From the NCBI GenBank assembly GCA_934726455.1, contig CAKVDS010000001.1:62001-126000 (forward strand): a stretch of DNA of 64,000 nt, in the 5' to 3' direction. Under the pieces are notes generated by a model. It had not been told where the DNA came from, made no database searches, and saw only the letters and a program-made list of their open reading frames with translations. Source of the DNA: an uncultured Bacteroidales bacterium. GTDB lineage: Bacteria; Bacteroidota; Bacteroidia; Bacteroidales; UBA932. The translations under genes and the position numbers were made by a program. Positions 51,579 to 59,464 of the stretch are shown piece after piece; within the stretch, counting starts at the first letter, position 1, and each line of letters opens with the position of its first letter.

Positions 51579-52648
51579 AAATAATCGGTTATATAGGCAC
51601 CTTTGCTATTTTGGCGATTTTGATGTCTGCGTGCCAAAAACCTGCTGCACGTGAGATTTCATTCGCAGGAGGAGAATTTGAAATGCCGCTTGGCGCCAGC
51701 CTGCATCCGGATGTCCATGTAAGACCATCAAGAGCGGAGGTTGTATTTTCTTCTTCGGATGAGTCGGTGTTTGTTGTCATGGGTTCGCAGATCAAGTCTG
51801 TTGGTGAGGGAGAGGCGCTCTTGACCGCATCCAGCCTTGATGGAACCATCTCCGCCTCGTGTGTAGTAAGAGTAGACCGGACACTCGGAATAGGAAGTTT
51901 TACAGTGAATCAGGGTGGAAAAATAGTTTCTTTCGCCACCGGAAATCTTCAGGGAGAGGTGCTGGCGTTGAGTCCGGATGTCAAAGTCTCATGGAAGCTG
52001 GCAGAACGCCAATCGGATTACTTGGGCGTGGATTCCTGCAATGAAGTTCCTGAGGTCGGGAAAACCGCTGACCTCTTTGGAAGGTCCAAGACTTCCTTGG
52101 CGTATGGTTTGGGGACGGGCGTCAATTTTTTGCAGATTGGGACATCTGAGTCTGATGCCATTGCGGAATGGTGTTCTGATATCGGAGGATTGTGGCGTGT
52201 TCTTGACGATGATGAATGGAGGTATTTAGCAGAAAAAAGAAGATGTTCAAAGGTGGGAGATACGGAAAATGCCAGATTTTGCAGGGCAGTTGTGGATGGT
52301 ATTTCCGGGCTTGTCCTGTTTCCGGATGTGATGATATGGCCGGAGGACATCCCTGTTCCAAAGAATATTAACGAGGAGGTTCTGTCAATTTCCAGCACAG
52401 GGTCTTATGGTAATGATGAATGGTGTCAGCTGGAAAACTCGGGCTGCATTTTTCTTCCTGCATGCGGCTATAAGGATTATGAGCCGGATGCTAGATATGG
52501 TGTTATGGGATCTTATTGGGCATCGGGTGTAAGTGGTTCTTGGCGACAGTTGTCATGCTTTTATTTTGACGAGGATGATGTGTCCTATCTTGCTTTATAC
52601 CTGTCCAAGCCGGCCGGATGCGCTGTAAGATTGGCCCGGGATTTATGA
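51575..52648 (+). CDS. lipoprotein with Big_2-like Ig domain and FISUMP-like C-terminal domain
   Basis: This 357-residue lipoprotein has a lipobox MSAC (Cys20). Residues ~30-105 resemble a bacterial Ig-like (Big_2) domain (EVVFSSSDESVFVVMGSQIKSVGEGEALLTA). The rest resembles the Fibrobacter-type FISUMP/Fib_succ_major domain: GGLWRVLDDDEWRYLAEKR, GLVLFPDVMIWP, GCIFLPACGYKDY, then YWASG and CAVRLARDL. A clear paralogue of the C-terminal domain is at 58452-59312. Function is unknown; surface display is likely. It overlaps both neighbours by four bases. Confidence 0.72.
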   Translation: MKIIGYIGTFAILAILMSACQKPAAREISFAGGEFEMPLGASLHPDVHVRPSRAEVVFSSSDESVFVVMGSQIKSVGEGEALLTASSLDGTISASCVVRVDRTLGIGSFTVNQGGKIVSFATGNLQGEVLALSPDVKVSWKLAERQSDYLGVDSCNEVPEVGKTADLFGRSKTSLAYGLGTGVNFLQIGTSESDAIAEWCSDIGGLWRVLDDDEWRYLAEKRRCSKVGDTENARFCRAVVDGISGLVLFPDVMIWPEDIPVPKNINEEVLSISSTGSYGNDEWCQLENSGCIFLPACGYKDYEPDARYGVMGSYWASGVSGSWRQLSCFYFDEDDVSYLALYLSKPAGCAVRLARDL

Positions 52649-53013
52649 GGTATATAGGTTTTTTAGTCTGTCTGGCGTTGTCTGTGGCCGGACTGTCATC
52701 CTGCGAGAAAGAGCAGGAGGATCCTCCAGTGAGTATTTCTTGCAGTTTTGATGCGGAAGGTGGACGAAAAGATTATAATCTGGATCTTGACGGGACCACC
52801 CTTACGTTGGACATAAAAGGGGCATATTATTCAGAGCATTGGGCATACTGGCTTGATGAAAGTTGGATCGATGTCGCCTATTGTATTGATTTGGAGCGAC
52901 TGTCAATAGTTTCCGATGAAAACGATACGGGCCGGGCGCGCAGGGCGGTGGTGAGTGCACGTCACCGGGTCACGGGACAAAAGTATATATTTGAAATTGA
53001 ACAGTCTGAATGA
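52645..53013 (+). CDS. small BACON-like lipoprotein, first of a tandem pair
   Basis: This 122-residue lipoprotein has the lipobox LSSC (Cys20). The mature part begins like a BACON-type beta-sandwich (SCSFDAEGGRKDYNLDLDG) and ends NDTGRARRAVVSARHRVTGQ, then KYIFEIEQSE. BACON domains often bind or position glycan ligands. The start MRYIGFLVC overlaps the previous stop (ATGA). The final ~30 residues are nearly the same as in the next gene, while the middle has diverged strongly. Confidence 0.68.
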   Translation: MRYIGFLVCLALSVAGLSSCEKEQEDPPVSISCSFDAEGGRKDYNLDLDGTTLTLDIKGAYYSEHWAYWLDESWIDVAYCIDLERLSIVSDENDTGRARRAVVSARHRVTGQKYIFEIEQSE

Positions 53014-53393
53014 CAGGCATGAAACCATATTTTCGACTCTTGTTTCTGGTGCTTTTATTTGTGATGCCGTCATGCGAAAAGGATGCACCCGTTCGTTTTT
53101 TTTACAGCGTCGGGGCAGAAGGCGGAAGCGCGAGTTATGATGCGGATCTTGTTGGGGAGACATTGTCAACAGAATTCGGCCCGTCATCGTATTATGTTGA
53201 GAGGACGGAGTATCATTATAGCGGTTGGCTAATGGATACGGAATGGCTCTATTCGTACTATAACCCCACTGGACCTTGGATCTCTTTCCTTATTGACCGG
53301 AACGATACGGGCCGAAAGCGCAGGGCGGTGGTGAGCGGGTATCACCGGGTTTCGGGACGAAAGTATGTCTTTGAGATAGAACAGTCGGAATGA
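53010..53393 (+). CDS. small BACON-like lipoprotein, second of a tandem pair
   Basis: This 127-residue lipoprotein has the lipobox MPSC (Cys22 from the first ATG; a second ATG three codons on is also possible). It has the AEGGSASYDADL strand, a tyrosine-rich middle (YYVERTEYHYSGW), and the same ending as its neighbour: NDTGRKRRAVVSGYHRVSGR, then KYVFEIEQSE. The DNA of this 3' part is also conserved between the two genes, which points to duplication with conversion of the 3' end. It is the last gene of the operon. Confidence 0.68.
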   Translation: MTGMKPYFRLLFLVLLFVMPSCEKDAPVRFFYSVGAEGGSASYDADLVGETLSTEFGPSSYYVERTEYHYSGWLMDTEWLYSYYNPTGPWISFLIDRNDTGRKRRAVVSGYHRVSGRKYVFEIEQSE

Positions 53394-53402
53394 TCCGGAG
53401 AA

Positions 53403-53912
53403 TCATGGGCGCAGCCACTGGTAGGCGAGACGTTCGCCTCCGCCGTCCGCGAGGGTGATGATGCCGCAGTGGCGGAAACCGTGCTTCATGACAAGGTGTT
53501 GCATTATGAGGTTGTCCTTGTGGGTGTCTATGCGGATATTTCCGCAGTGGGATTTGCAGAAATCCATGATGGCGGCGAAAACGCCGTGCGCTTCCGGGAG
53601 GCTCGTTATCCTGTGTATGACCATGTATGGGCTGCTGTCGTCTGTCCAGTGTCCGTCCGCTATCGAGGCGTATGACGGGTCCGGGCCGTTCCTGAAGACG
53701 AATGAGCCCACAGGGGCCTTGCCGTCCATGACAAGATGGCATGTCCCCGAGGTGATGTCATCTTCAAGAATCCCGATGGCCGGATAGCCGCCGCTCCACT
53801 GGGTCGGGTTGCCGCTGTCCCGCATTATCTGTCTTGCGGCGTCGGCAAGCGCCGCTAACGCCGGCAGATCTGCCGGAAGGGCTTTGCGGATTGTATAGGG
53901 GGCTTTTGCCAT
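53403..53912 (-). CDS. GNAT-family N-acetyltransferase
   Basis: This 169-residue protein has the GNAT fold: an N-terminal YTIRKALPADLPALAALADAARQIM, PVGSFVFRNGPDPSYASI, and a HRITSLPEAHGVFAAIMDFCK helix where the acetyl-CoA site lies. The end IRIDTHKDNLIMQHLVMKHGFRHCGII is typical of the family. The substrate is unknown. It lies six bases downstream of the AAA/DUF4143 ATPase on the minus strand and may share its transcript. Confidence 0.84.
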   Translation of the reverse strand: MAKAPYTIRKALPADLPALAALADAARQIMRDSGNPTQWSGGYPAIGILEDDITSGTCHLVMDGKAPVGSFVFRNGPDPSYASIADGHWTDDSSPYMVIHRITSLPEAHGVFAAIMDFCKSHCGNIRIDTHKDNLIMQHLVMKHGFRHCGIITLADGGGERLAYQWLRP

Positions 53913-53918
53913 GGCGGA

Positions 53919-55118
53919 TTATTCTTCCAATAACCAGTCCAATACATACAGTTGCTTTATGCCGTTATGCTGTATCACCGGATCGTTGTCCATCGTGAGG
54001 AGGTATTTCGGATAGTTGTCTGCAAGAGATTCGAGTGGAGTGAGTTCCCGTTTAAGCGTGTCCTCGTCCCTTACGCTGAGAGAAACCTGATAATACGCTT
54101 TGTTGTCACCATTCACAACCACAAAGTCTATCTCTGCGTCTCCTGCTTTTCCTACATAAATTTCTCCCCCTCTGCGTGCCAGTTCCAAATAGACGACATT
54201 CTCCAGAACGTGCCCCAAGTCTCCTCCTTTGGTACCGTTGATGACATTGCGCAGACCCACATCGGCGAGGTACAGTTTCTGGCCTGTCTTTAGCAGCTGT
54301 TTGCCCTTGGTATCATACCTTGGAGCAGAATAGAACACGTAGCTGTCTGTCAATGCGGAAATGTAATTCTCCACCGTATGGACCGATATTTTGCGGCCAA
54401 GTGAGGTCATCGTGTCGCTGATGCGTTTGATGACGGACATGTTTCCGATGTTGTCTGCAAGAAATCTCACTACGCTCTGCAGCATCATCACATCGGTGAT
54501 TTTCCTTCGGCTGACCACATCTTTCAGCACGATGGTATTGTACAGGCCGGAAAGATACTCCTTCACCATCTCCGGATCATGCTCTATCTGCATGATGTAC
54601 GGAAACGAGCCGTTTTCAATATATTTTCGATAGGCGGTTTCCGCGCTTGTGCCTGCCGGCAAGCCGAGCTTGAACTCCTTGAGTGAGAATGGCAGCATTT
54701 TTATTTCCACATATCTGCCAGTGAGCAGGGTCGCGATTTCCCCTGACAGCAAATATGCATTCGAGCCTGTCAAATAAATGTCCACATTATCCAAAAGGAA
54801 CAGGCTGTCGATCACCTTTTGGAAACCGTCTACCATCTGTATTTCATCCAGGAAAAAATAGTTCATCCTGTCCCTTTGCAACTGTTGTTTCAGGTAGGTA
54901 TGTAGAGCCTTGTAGTTCAACAGGGGCTCGTTATCAAGATCTTCGAAATTAAGTTCGACAACCTGTTCTTTGGAAACACCGTCCGTCAGCATCTTGTCCT
55001 TGAACATCCGCAACAATGATGACTTGCCGCAACGGCGTATGCCTGTGACGACCTTGATGATTTTCTTGTCCCTCCATTTCTCCAAGAGTGACATGTATTC
55101 CGTGCGCTCTATCAGCAT
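53919..55118 (-). CDS. AAA ATPase of the AAA_14/DUF4143 type
   Basis: This 399-residue protein starts at MLIERTEYMSLLEKWRDKK. Walker A is GIRRCGKSSLLRMF (near 26-39), Walker B is YFFLDEIQMVDGFQ (near 88-101), and LTGSNAYLLSGE is the sensor. A DUF4143 region follows, with GSFPYIMQI, NYISALTDSYVFY, KLYLADVGLRN and VYLELARRGGEIYVGKAGDAEIDFVVV. The D-E-x-V type end fits a nuclease-like fold. It is a more typical member than the gene at 24926. A palindrome and a TAGATTTG box precede it. Confidence 0.9.
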   Translation of the reverse strand: MLIERTEYMSLLEKWRDKKIIKVVTGIRRCGKSSLLRMFKDKMLTDGVSKEQVVELNFEDLDNEPLLNYKALHTYLKQQLQRDRMNYFFLDEIQMVDGFQKVIDSLFLLDNVDIYLTGSNAYLLSGEIATLLTGRYVEIKMLPFSLKEFKLGLPAGTSAETAYRKYIENGSFPYIMQIEHDPEMVKEYLSGLYNTIVLKDVVSRRKITDVMMLQSVVRFLADNIGNMSVIKRISDTMTSLGRKISVHTVENYISALTDSYVFYSAPRYDTKGKQLLKTGQKLYLADVGLRNVINGTKGGDLGHVLENVVYLELARRGGEIYVGKAGDAEIDFVVVNGDNKAYYQVSLSVRDEDTLKRELTPLESLADNYPKYLLTMDNDPVIQHNGIKQLYVLDWLLEE

Positions 55119-55148
55119 GCTGTCGGTGTTTAAAAATGAACTATAATG

Positions 55149-55199
55149 CAAATCTACGAATATTTTTCATAAAAATGCACTGCACTTCATTTTGGTGCA
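55149..55199 (-). promoter_or_regulatory. promoter and palindrome upstream of the third AAA ATPase gene
   Basis: TAGATTTG (minus strand, 55156-55149) is 30 bases before the ATG. Behind it lies CTGCAC-N9-GTGCAG (55200-55180), with one more TGCAC half-site adjoining. The arms are the same as in the TGCAC-T8-GTGCA pair in front of the ATPase gene at 24926. Confidence 0.55.
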
Positions 55200-55220
55200 G
55201 AGGGGCGGGGAGTGGTTGCG

Positions 55221-56693
55221 CTATTCCGCCATGGCTTTTCTGACGGCGGCAGCCCAGGCGGCCTTGGACTCGGCCATGCGGGACTCGGAGGCCCGGCGGG
55301 AGAAGCGGCGCTCCGCTTCCCAGTTGTCCTTGAGTTCGCCCACAGAAGACCAGATACCTGCTCCCAGCCCGGCCATGTAGGCCGCTCCCAGTCCAGTGAT
55401 TTCAGTGACTTTCGGCCGTATCACCTCCGTGCCGAGGATGTCTGCCTGAAACTGCATCAGAAGATTGTTGCGCGAAGCACCCCCGTCAACCTTGAGTTCC
55501 GAGATGAGGATGCCGGCATCCCTTTCCATCGCGGCCACGATGTCCATCGTCTGGAATGCTATGCCCTCCAGCGTTGCTCTGGCTATGTGGGCGGCTGTGG
55601 CACCTCGGGTCAGTCCAGTGATTACACCACGAACATCCTGGTTCCAGTACGGGGCTCCCATCCCGGTCAGGGCTGGCACGAAGTACACTCCTCCGTTGTC
55701 GGGGACGGATGCGGCAAGCGCTTCTATTTCAGATGAATCCTTGATGAGCCCAAGCCCGTCACGCAGCCATTGCACGGCAGCCCCGGCCACGAAGATACTT
55801 CCCTCGAGGGCGTAGTTCACCCTGTCTTTGAGTTTCCAGGCTATGGTGGTGAGCAACCTGTTCTCGGAGAGGATCGGCTTGTCGCCGCAGTTCATCAGCA
55901 GGAAGCATCCTGTGCCGTAGGTGTTCTTCACCGACCCCTCGTCGATGCACATCTGCCCGAAAAGCGCCGCCTGCTGGTCTCCTGCGACCCCGGTTATCGG
56001 GATGTTGTGTCCGAGCACTGTAGCTTCTCCGAAAAATGCGTCCGAAGAGCGTACCTGCGGCATCATGGATTCCGGGATGCCGAACAGGTCCAGAAGCTCG
56101 CTGTCCCAAGACAATGTGTTGATGTTGAACAGCATGGTGCGTGAGGCGTTGGTCACATCCGTTGCGTGGACCTTGCCTGAGGTCAGGTTCCAGATGAGCC
56201 AGCTGTCCACTGTGCCGAAGCGCAGCCTGCCCTCCATTGCCTTTCTGCGTGCACCCGGGACATTCTGGAGTATCCATCTTATCTTTGAGGCGCTGAAGTA
56301 GGCATCTATGACCAGCCCGGTCTTCTCCTGTATCTTCTTTGTGAGGCCCTGTGCTTTGAGCGAATCGCAGTATGAGGATGTCCGGCGGTCCTGCCAGACT
56401 ATGGCGTTGCAGATGGGCCTGCCGGATGCGGCATCCCATACTATGGTGGTTTCCCGTTGGTTGGTGATGCCCATGGCTACGAACTCCCCGTCGCGCACCC
56501 CGGCTACCGCTTCGTTGACCACTGCGCGCACGGAGGACAATATTTCCAGAGGGTTCTGCTCCACCCACGCCTGCCGTGGGAAAAGTTGGGTGAACTCTTT
56601 GGCGCATATCGTGATTTGACGGCCGTGCTCATCAAAAACAATGGCTTTGGAACTGCTGGTGCCCTGATCTACCGACAATATATATCTGCTCAT
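55221..56693 (-). CDS. glpK: glycerol kinase
   Basis: This 490-residue FGGY-family kinase makes glycerol-3-phosphate. I start at MSRYILSVDQGTSSSKAIVF. Signatures include KEFTQLFPRQAWVEQNPLEI, NQRETTIVWD, DAYFSASKIRWILQNV, GVAGDQQAALFGQMC and GSVKNTYGTGCFLL, and the FGGY signature region around YFVPALTGMGAPYWNQDVRG. Length is normal. It is divergent from a monoacylglycerol-lipase-like hydrolase, so glycerol from lipid breakdown may be its local source. The -7 box lies only five bases from the ATG. Confidence 0.96.
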   Translation of the reverse strand: MSRYILSVDQGTSSSKAIVFDEHGRQITICAKEFTQLFPRQAWVEQNPLEILSSVRAVVNEAVAGVRDGEFVAMGITNQRETTIVWDAASGRPICNAIVWQDRRTSSYCDSLKAQGLTKKIQEKTGLVIDAYFSASKIRWILQNVPGARRKAMEGRLRFGTVDSWLIWNLTSGKVHATDVTNASRTMLFNINTLSWDSELLDLFGIPESMMPQVRSSDAFFGEATVLGHNIPITGVAGDQQAALFGQMCIDEGSVKNTYGTGCFLLMNCGDKPILSENRLLTTIAWKLKDRVNYALEGSIFVAGAAVQWLRDGLGLIKDSSEIEALAASVPDNGGVYFVPALTGMGAPYWNQDVRGVITGLTRGATAAHIARATLEGIAFQTMDIVAAMERDAGILISELKVDGGASRNNLLMQFQADILGTEVIRPKVTEITGLGAAYMAGLGAGIWSSVGELKDNWEAERRFSRRASESRMAESKAAWAAAVRKAMAE

Positions 56694-56698
56694 ATCGG

Positions 56699-56706
56699 CA
56701 AAGATA
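56699..56706 (-). promoter_or_regulatory. -7 box of glpK
   Basis: TATCTTTG on the minus strand ends five bases before the glpK ATG, again predicting a near-leaderless mRNA. A clear -33 box is not seen. Confidence 0.55.
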
Positions 56707-56750
56707 CTGCTAATCCCGATTTTTATGTCTAACTTGCGTACCAAAACCCA

Positions 56751-57662
56751 ATGCAAATGAAATCACTGAAACTAAAGGCTTCTGCCGATGATCTTGATCT
56801 TGCGGTACTTGTCAGTGAGCCTGACGGGACGCCCAAGGGTATTTTCCAGATAGTGCACGGAATGTGCGAACACAAGGAGAGATATGCCGCTTTTATGGAG
56901 TATCTTTCCGGGCACGGATATGTCTGCGTCATCCACGACCATCGTGGGCACGGAGAGTCTGTCAAGACTCCGGACGACCTCGGATTCATGTATCGGGGAG
57001 GATGGAAAGCGATGGTGGAGGATGTCAAGGTGGTGGCTGACTGGGCGAAAGCTCATTATCCGGGACTGAAGCACGTTCTGCTCGGCCATAGCATGGGCTC
57101 AATGGTGGTCCGTTCGTTTACAAAACGCTATGATGACATGATTGACTCTCTCTTTGTCTGCGGCTGCCCGAGTGACAACCCGGCCAAGAGCGCCGGCAAG
57201 TTCTTGGCTGACTGCTTCGTGCTGTTTGCGGGCGGGCACAGCCGTCCGAAACTGCTCCAGAAACTTTCATTCGGTTCGTTCAACGCCCCGTTCGCCCAGG
57301 AGGGATACCCTGTAGCGTGGGTATGTTCGGACGAGAAGACTCTCAAGGAGTACCACAGTGACCCTCTGTGCATGTTCCAGTTTACCGCCAACGGCTTTTC
57401 CAATCTCACAGCTCTGATGAAAGACTGCTACTCCCGCAAAGGGTGGAAACTTTCCAATCCGGAGCTGCCGGTCCACTTCATATCCGGCGCTGAAGACCCG
57501 TGCCTTATCAGTGAAGACGCGATAGGGAAGGCGGTTGCTCTGATGAGGGAAGTCGGATACAGGCACGTTGATTTGAAACTTTACCCGGGCATGCGCCACG
57601 AGATTCTCAATGAGACTGAAAAACAGCAGGTTTGGGATGATATATTGGCGAAACTTGGATGA
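56751..57662 (+). CDS. alpha/beta hydrolase, monoacylglycerol-lipase-like
   Basis: This 303-residue protein belongs to the serine aminopeptidase S33 / Hydrolase_4 type. The oxyanion region is IVHGMCEHKERYAAFMEYLSGHGY, followed by DHRGHGES. The nucleophile Ser114 is in LLGHSMGSMVV, the acid Asp249 in SGAEDPC, and the base His283 in GMRHEILNE. Homologues cleave monoacylglycerols or lysophospholipids. The adjacent glpK supports a glycerol-lipid substrate. The start could be the first or third codon. The next gene overlaps its stop by four bases. Confidence 0.86.
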   Translation: MQMKSLKLKASADDLDLAVLVSEPDGTPKGIFQIVHGMCEHKERYAAFMEYLSGHGYVCVIHDHRGHGESVKTPDDLGFMYRGGWKAMVEDVKVVADWAKAHYPGLKHVLLGHSMGSMVVRSFTKRYDDMIDSLFVCGCPSDNPAKSAGKFLADCFVLFAGGHSRPKLLQKLSFGSFNAPFAQEGYPVAWVCSDEKTLKEYHSDPLCMFQFTANGFSNLTALMKDCYSRKGWKLSNPELPVHFISGAEDPCLISEDAIGKAVALMREVGYRHVDLKLYPGMRHEILNETEKQQVWDDILAKLG

Positions 57663-58096
57663 TGGAAGAGAATGAAAAATACATGCGCGAAGCGCTGCGC
57701 GAGGCACGTCTGGCCTTTGATGAGGATGAGGTGCCTGTCGGAGCGGTGGTGGTGTGCCGGGGGCGCATCATAGCACGTGGGCACAATATGACGGAGCGAC
57801 TTAACGATCCCACGGCGCATGCTGAGATGATAGCTCTCACCGCCGCCACCGAGGCGGTAGGGGGCAAGTACTTGAACGATTGTACTCTATACGTCACGGT
57901 GGAGCCATGCCCTATGTGCGCGGCCGCTCTTTGCTGGGCGCAATTGGGCGGGCTTGTGTACGGGGCATCAGACCCCAAGCGCGGTTTTTCTCTTTTCTCT
58001 CCGTCGCTGCTTCACCCGAAGACGGCTGTCGAGGCAGGAGTGCTCGTCGGGGAGTGCTCGGAACTGATGAGTTCGTATTTCAAGGCAAAAAGATAA
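57659..58096 (+). CDS. tadA: tRNA-specific adenosine deaminase
   Basis: This 145-residue zinc deaminase converts A34 of tRNA-Arg to inosine. Zinc ligands are His54 with Glu56 as proton shuttle (TAHAEMIAL) and Cys84 and Cys87 (VEPCPMCAAAL). The N-terminal helix MREALREARLAFDEDEVPVGAVVV is typical. The ATG overlaps the stop of the hydrolase gene (ATGA). tRNA-Gln follows directly. Confidence 0.93.
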   Translation: MMEENEKYMREALREARLAFDEDEVPVGAVVVCRGRIIARGHNMTERLNDPTAHAEMIALTAATEAVGGKYLNDCTLYVTVEPCPMCAAALCWAQLGGLVYGASDPKRGFSLFSPSLLHPKTAVEAGVLVGECSELMSSYFKAKR

Positions 58097-58100
58097 TTGC

Positions 58101-58108
58101 TATATTTG
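58101..58108 (+). promoter_or_regulatory. -7 box of tRNA-Gln
   Basis: TATATTTG lies 12 bases before the first base of the tRNA, right after the tadA stop. Confidence 0.65.
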
Positions 58109-58119
58109 CAGTCTGGAAT

Positions 58120-58190
58120 TGAGGTATGGTGTAATGGTAGCACTACAGATTTTGGTTCTGTCTGCCCAGGTTCGAATCCTGGTACCTCAA
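58120..58190 (+). tRNA. tRNA-Gln (TTG)
   Basis: This 71-base cloverleaf has acceptor arms TGAGGTA and TACCTCA, anticodon stem ACAGA/TCTGT, anticodon TTG at 58152-58154, and T-arm CCAGGTTCGAATCCTGG. The CCA end is not encoded. No second tRNA follows. Confidence 0.95.
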
Positions 58191-58451
58191 CGTCTTTTAC
58201 GGGGCATATCCCCGAACCCCTGCGCCCGTGCCACCTGCATCGCTCAAGCCGCTTCCCGACTTTGCCGGTGCAAAGTCTCCCGTGATCGCATCAGGTGCGC
58301 CGATTTTGGTGGCGGCTAAATGACCGAATATCTGATAGTTGCTGATTTTGCCTGTGCCAATCCGGATATAGGCATAATGGGTAATTCGTTGATTTATACT
58401 GTTTTATTTGCCACCGCATTCCGCCTCATCGCCGCCGCTGCGGCTCTGCAG
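58191..58451. other. 261-base spacer without a supported gene
   Basis: After tRNA-Gln there is a small hairpin (CGGGG-catat-CCCCG, about 58200-58214) without a T-run. An open frame reads from 58320 but runs antisense through the end of the next lipoprotein gene and shows no domain, so I do not call it. Nothing else is recognised. Confidence 0.5.
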
Positions 58452-59312
58452 TCAGATGTCCTGTACCAACCGTACAGCGCAAAGGGAGGAGCGCAGGCTG
58501 ACGACGCTCGTGTAGACCCCGTCTTCCTTGAATATCATCCTTCTGCAATATCTCCAGTTATCCTTGGAACTTGACGAAATATATGCACCGGTTTTTCCGT
58601 ATTCCGGGTTGCCTTTGGCCGGGTTGTGGCCGGCTGCCGGGAGAAACACGCAGCCGAGGTTTTCAAGGATCTGCCACTGCCCGGCCCCGTAGGAAGTGTC
58701 GGCATAGTTATAGCTGCCGCATTGGTTTATCCCTCTCGGCAGAGGAATATCCGAAGGCCAGCCTATGACATCAGGGAAGAGTATAAGGCCATTGACCCCA
58801 TCAACTGTCGCCCTTGAATGTCGCGCATTCTCTACCCCTCCTATTCTTGGGCCGGCTCTTTTATTGAGCAGAAACTTCCATTCGTTGTCTGACAGCGTCC
58901 TCCACCCGCTGCCGATGAGCGGGCCCCAGTCCTGGAGCACGTCTGATACGGATGAGCCATAGTGGGAGGGATCGCTGTTGTACCCGATGCCGAATTTTTC
59001 CGCAGATGGTGAACCGGCTGCCGCCCATCCGAAAAGATCCGCTGTTCCGCCTGCGACTGGTGTTACATTGCAAGATGTGGATCCGAGGAACTCACCCTGC
59101 CATGATGCGAAGCCCCAGTTGACGGAGAGCTCATCTCCACTTTCAATGATGTGCGCTTGGAGGTTGCCGCTTGCGAAAATGACCTTTTTCCCTGACGCGT
59201 CCACGGTGAAACTGCCGGAGACAGGACTCAGGCAATCATTGTCCAGCAAAGGCGGCTTGCTGCAAGCATGCAGCAGCGACAACGCAATCAGCGCCAGTCC
59301 GATGTTCTTCAT
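58452..59312 (-). CDS. lipoprotein with FISUMP-like domain
   Basis: This lipoprotein of about 286 residues has the lipobox LHAC near residue 17; an ATG five codons upstream is an alternative start. The mature part reads SGSFTVDASGKKVIFASGNLQ, NWGFASWQGEFLGS, GSGWRTLSDNEWKFLLNKR, GLILFPDVIGWPSDIP and GCVFLPAAGHNPAKG. This is the same domain as the C-terminal part of the protein at 51575-52648 but without the Ig-like domain. Its role is unknown, and it stands alone between tRNA-Gln and polA. Confidence 0.72.
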   Translation of the reverse strand: MKNIGLALIALSLLHACSKPPLLDNDCLSPVSGSFTVDASGKKVIFASGNLQAHIIESGDELSVNWGFASWQGEFLGSTSCNVTPVAGGTADLFGWAAAGSPSAEKFGIGYNSDPSHYGSSVSDVLQDWGPLIGSGWRTLSDNEWKFLLNKRAGPRIGGVENARHSRATVDGVNGLILFPDVIGWPSDIPLPRGINQCGSYNYADTSYGAGQWQILENLGCVFLPAAGHNPAKGNPEYGKTGAYISSSSKDNWRYCRRMIFKEDGVYTSVVSLRSSLCAVRLVQDI

Positions 59313-59464
59313 AATCTTTTGGTTCAAATTAGTTCAATATGCTGTGTTTCAATTATATGGTAAGGGCGAATATAGGAAATGTCCATTGTAAATCCAAGTA
59401 TCCGGAGATAAAATGCTGTCAACGGGCTATTGTCAAGTTTCATAAAAAGTTTCATCTTTGTACA

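Noticed and set aside
58320..58574. 84-codon frame after tRNA-Gln
   Set aside because: Half of it is antisense to the lipoprotein gene, no signal or domain is seen, and codon use is not like the neighbours.
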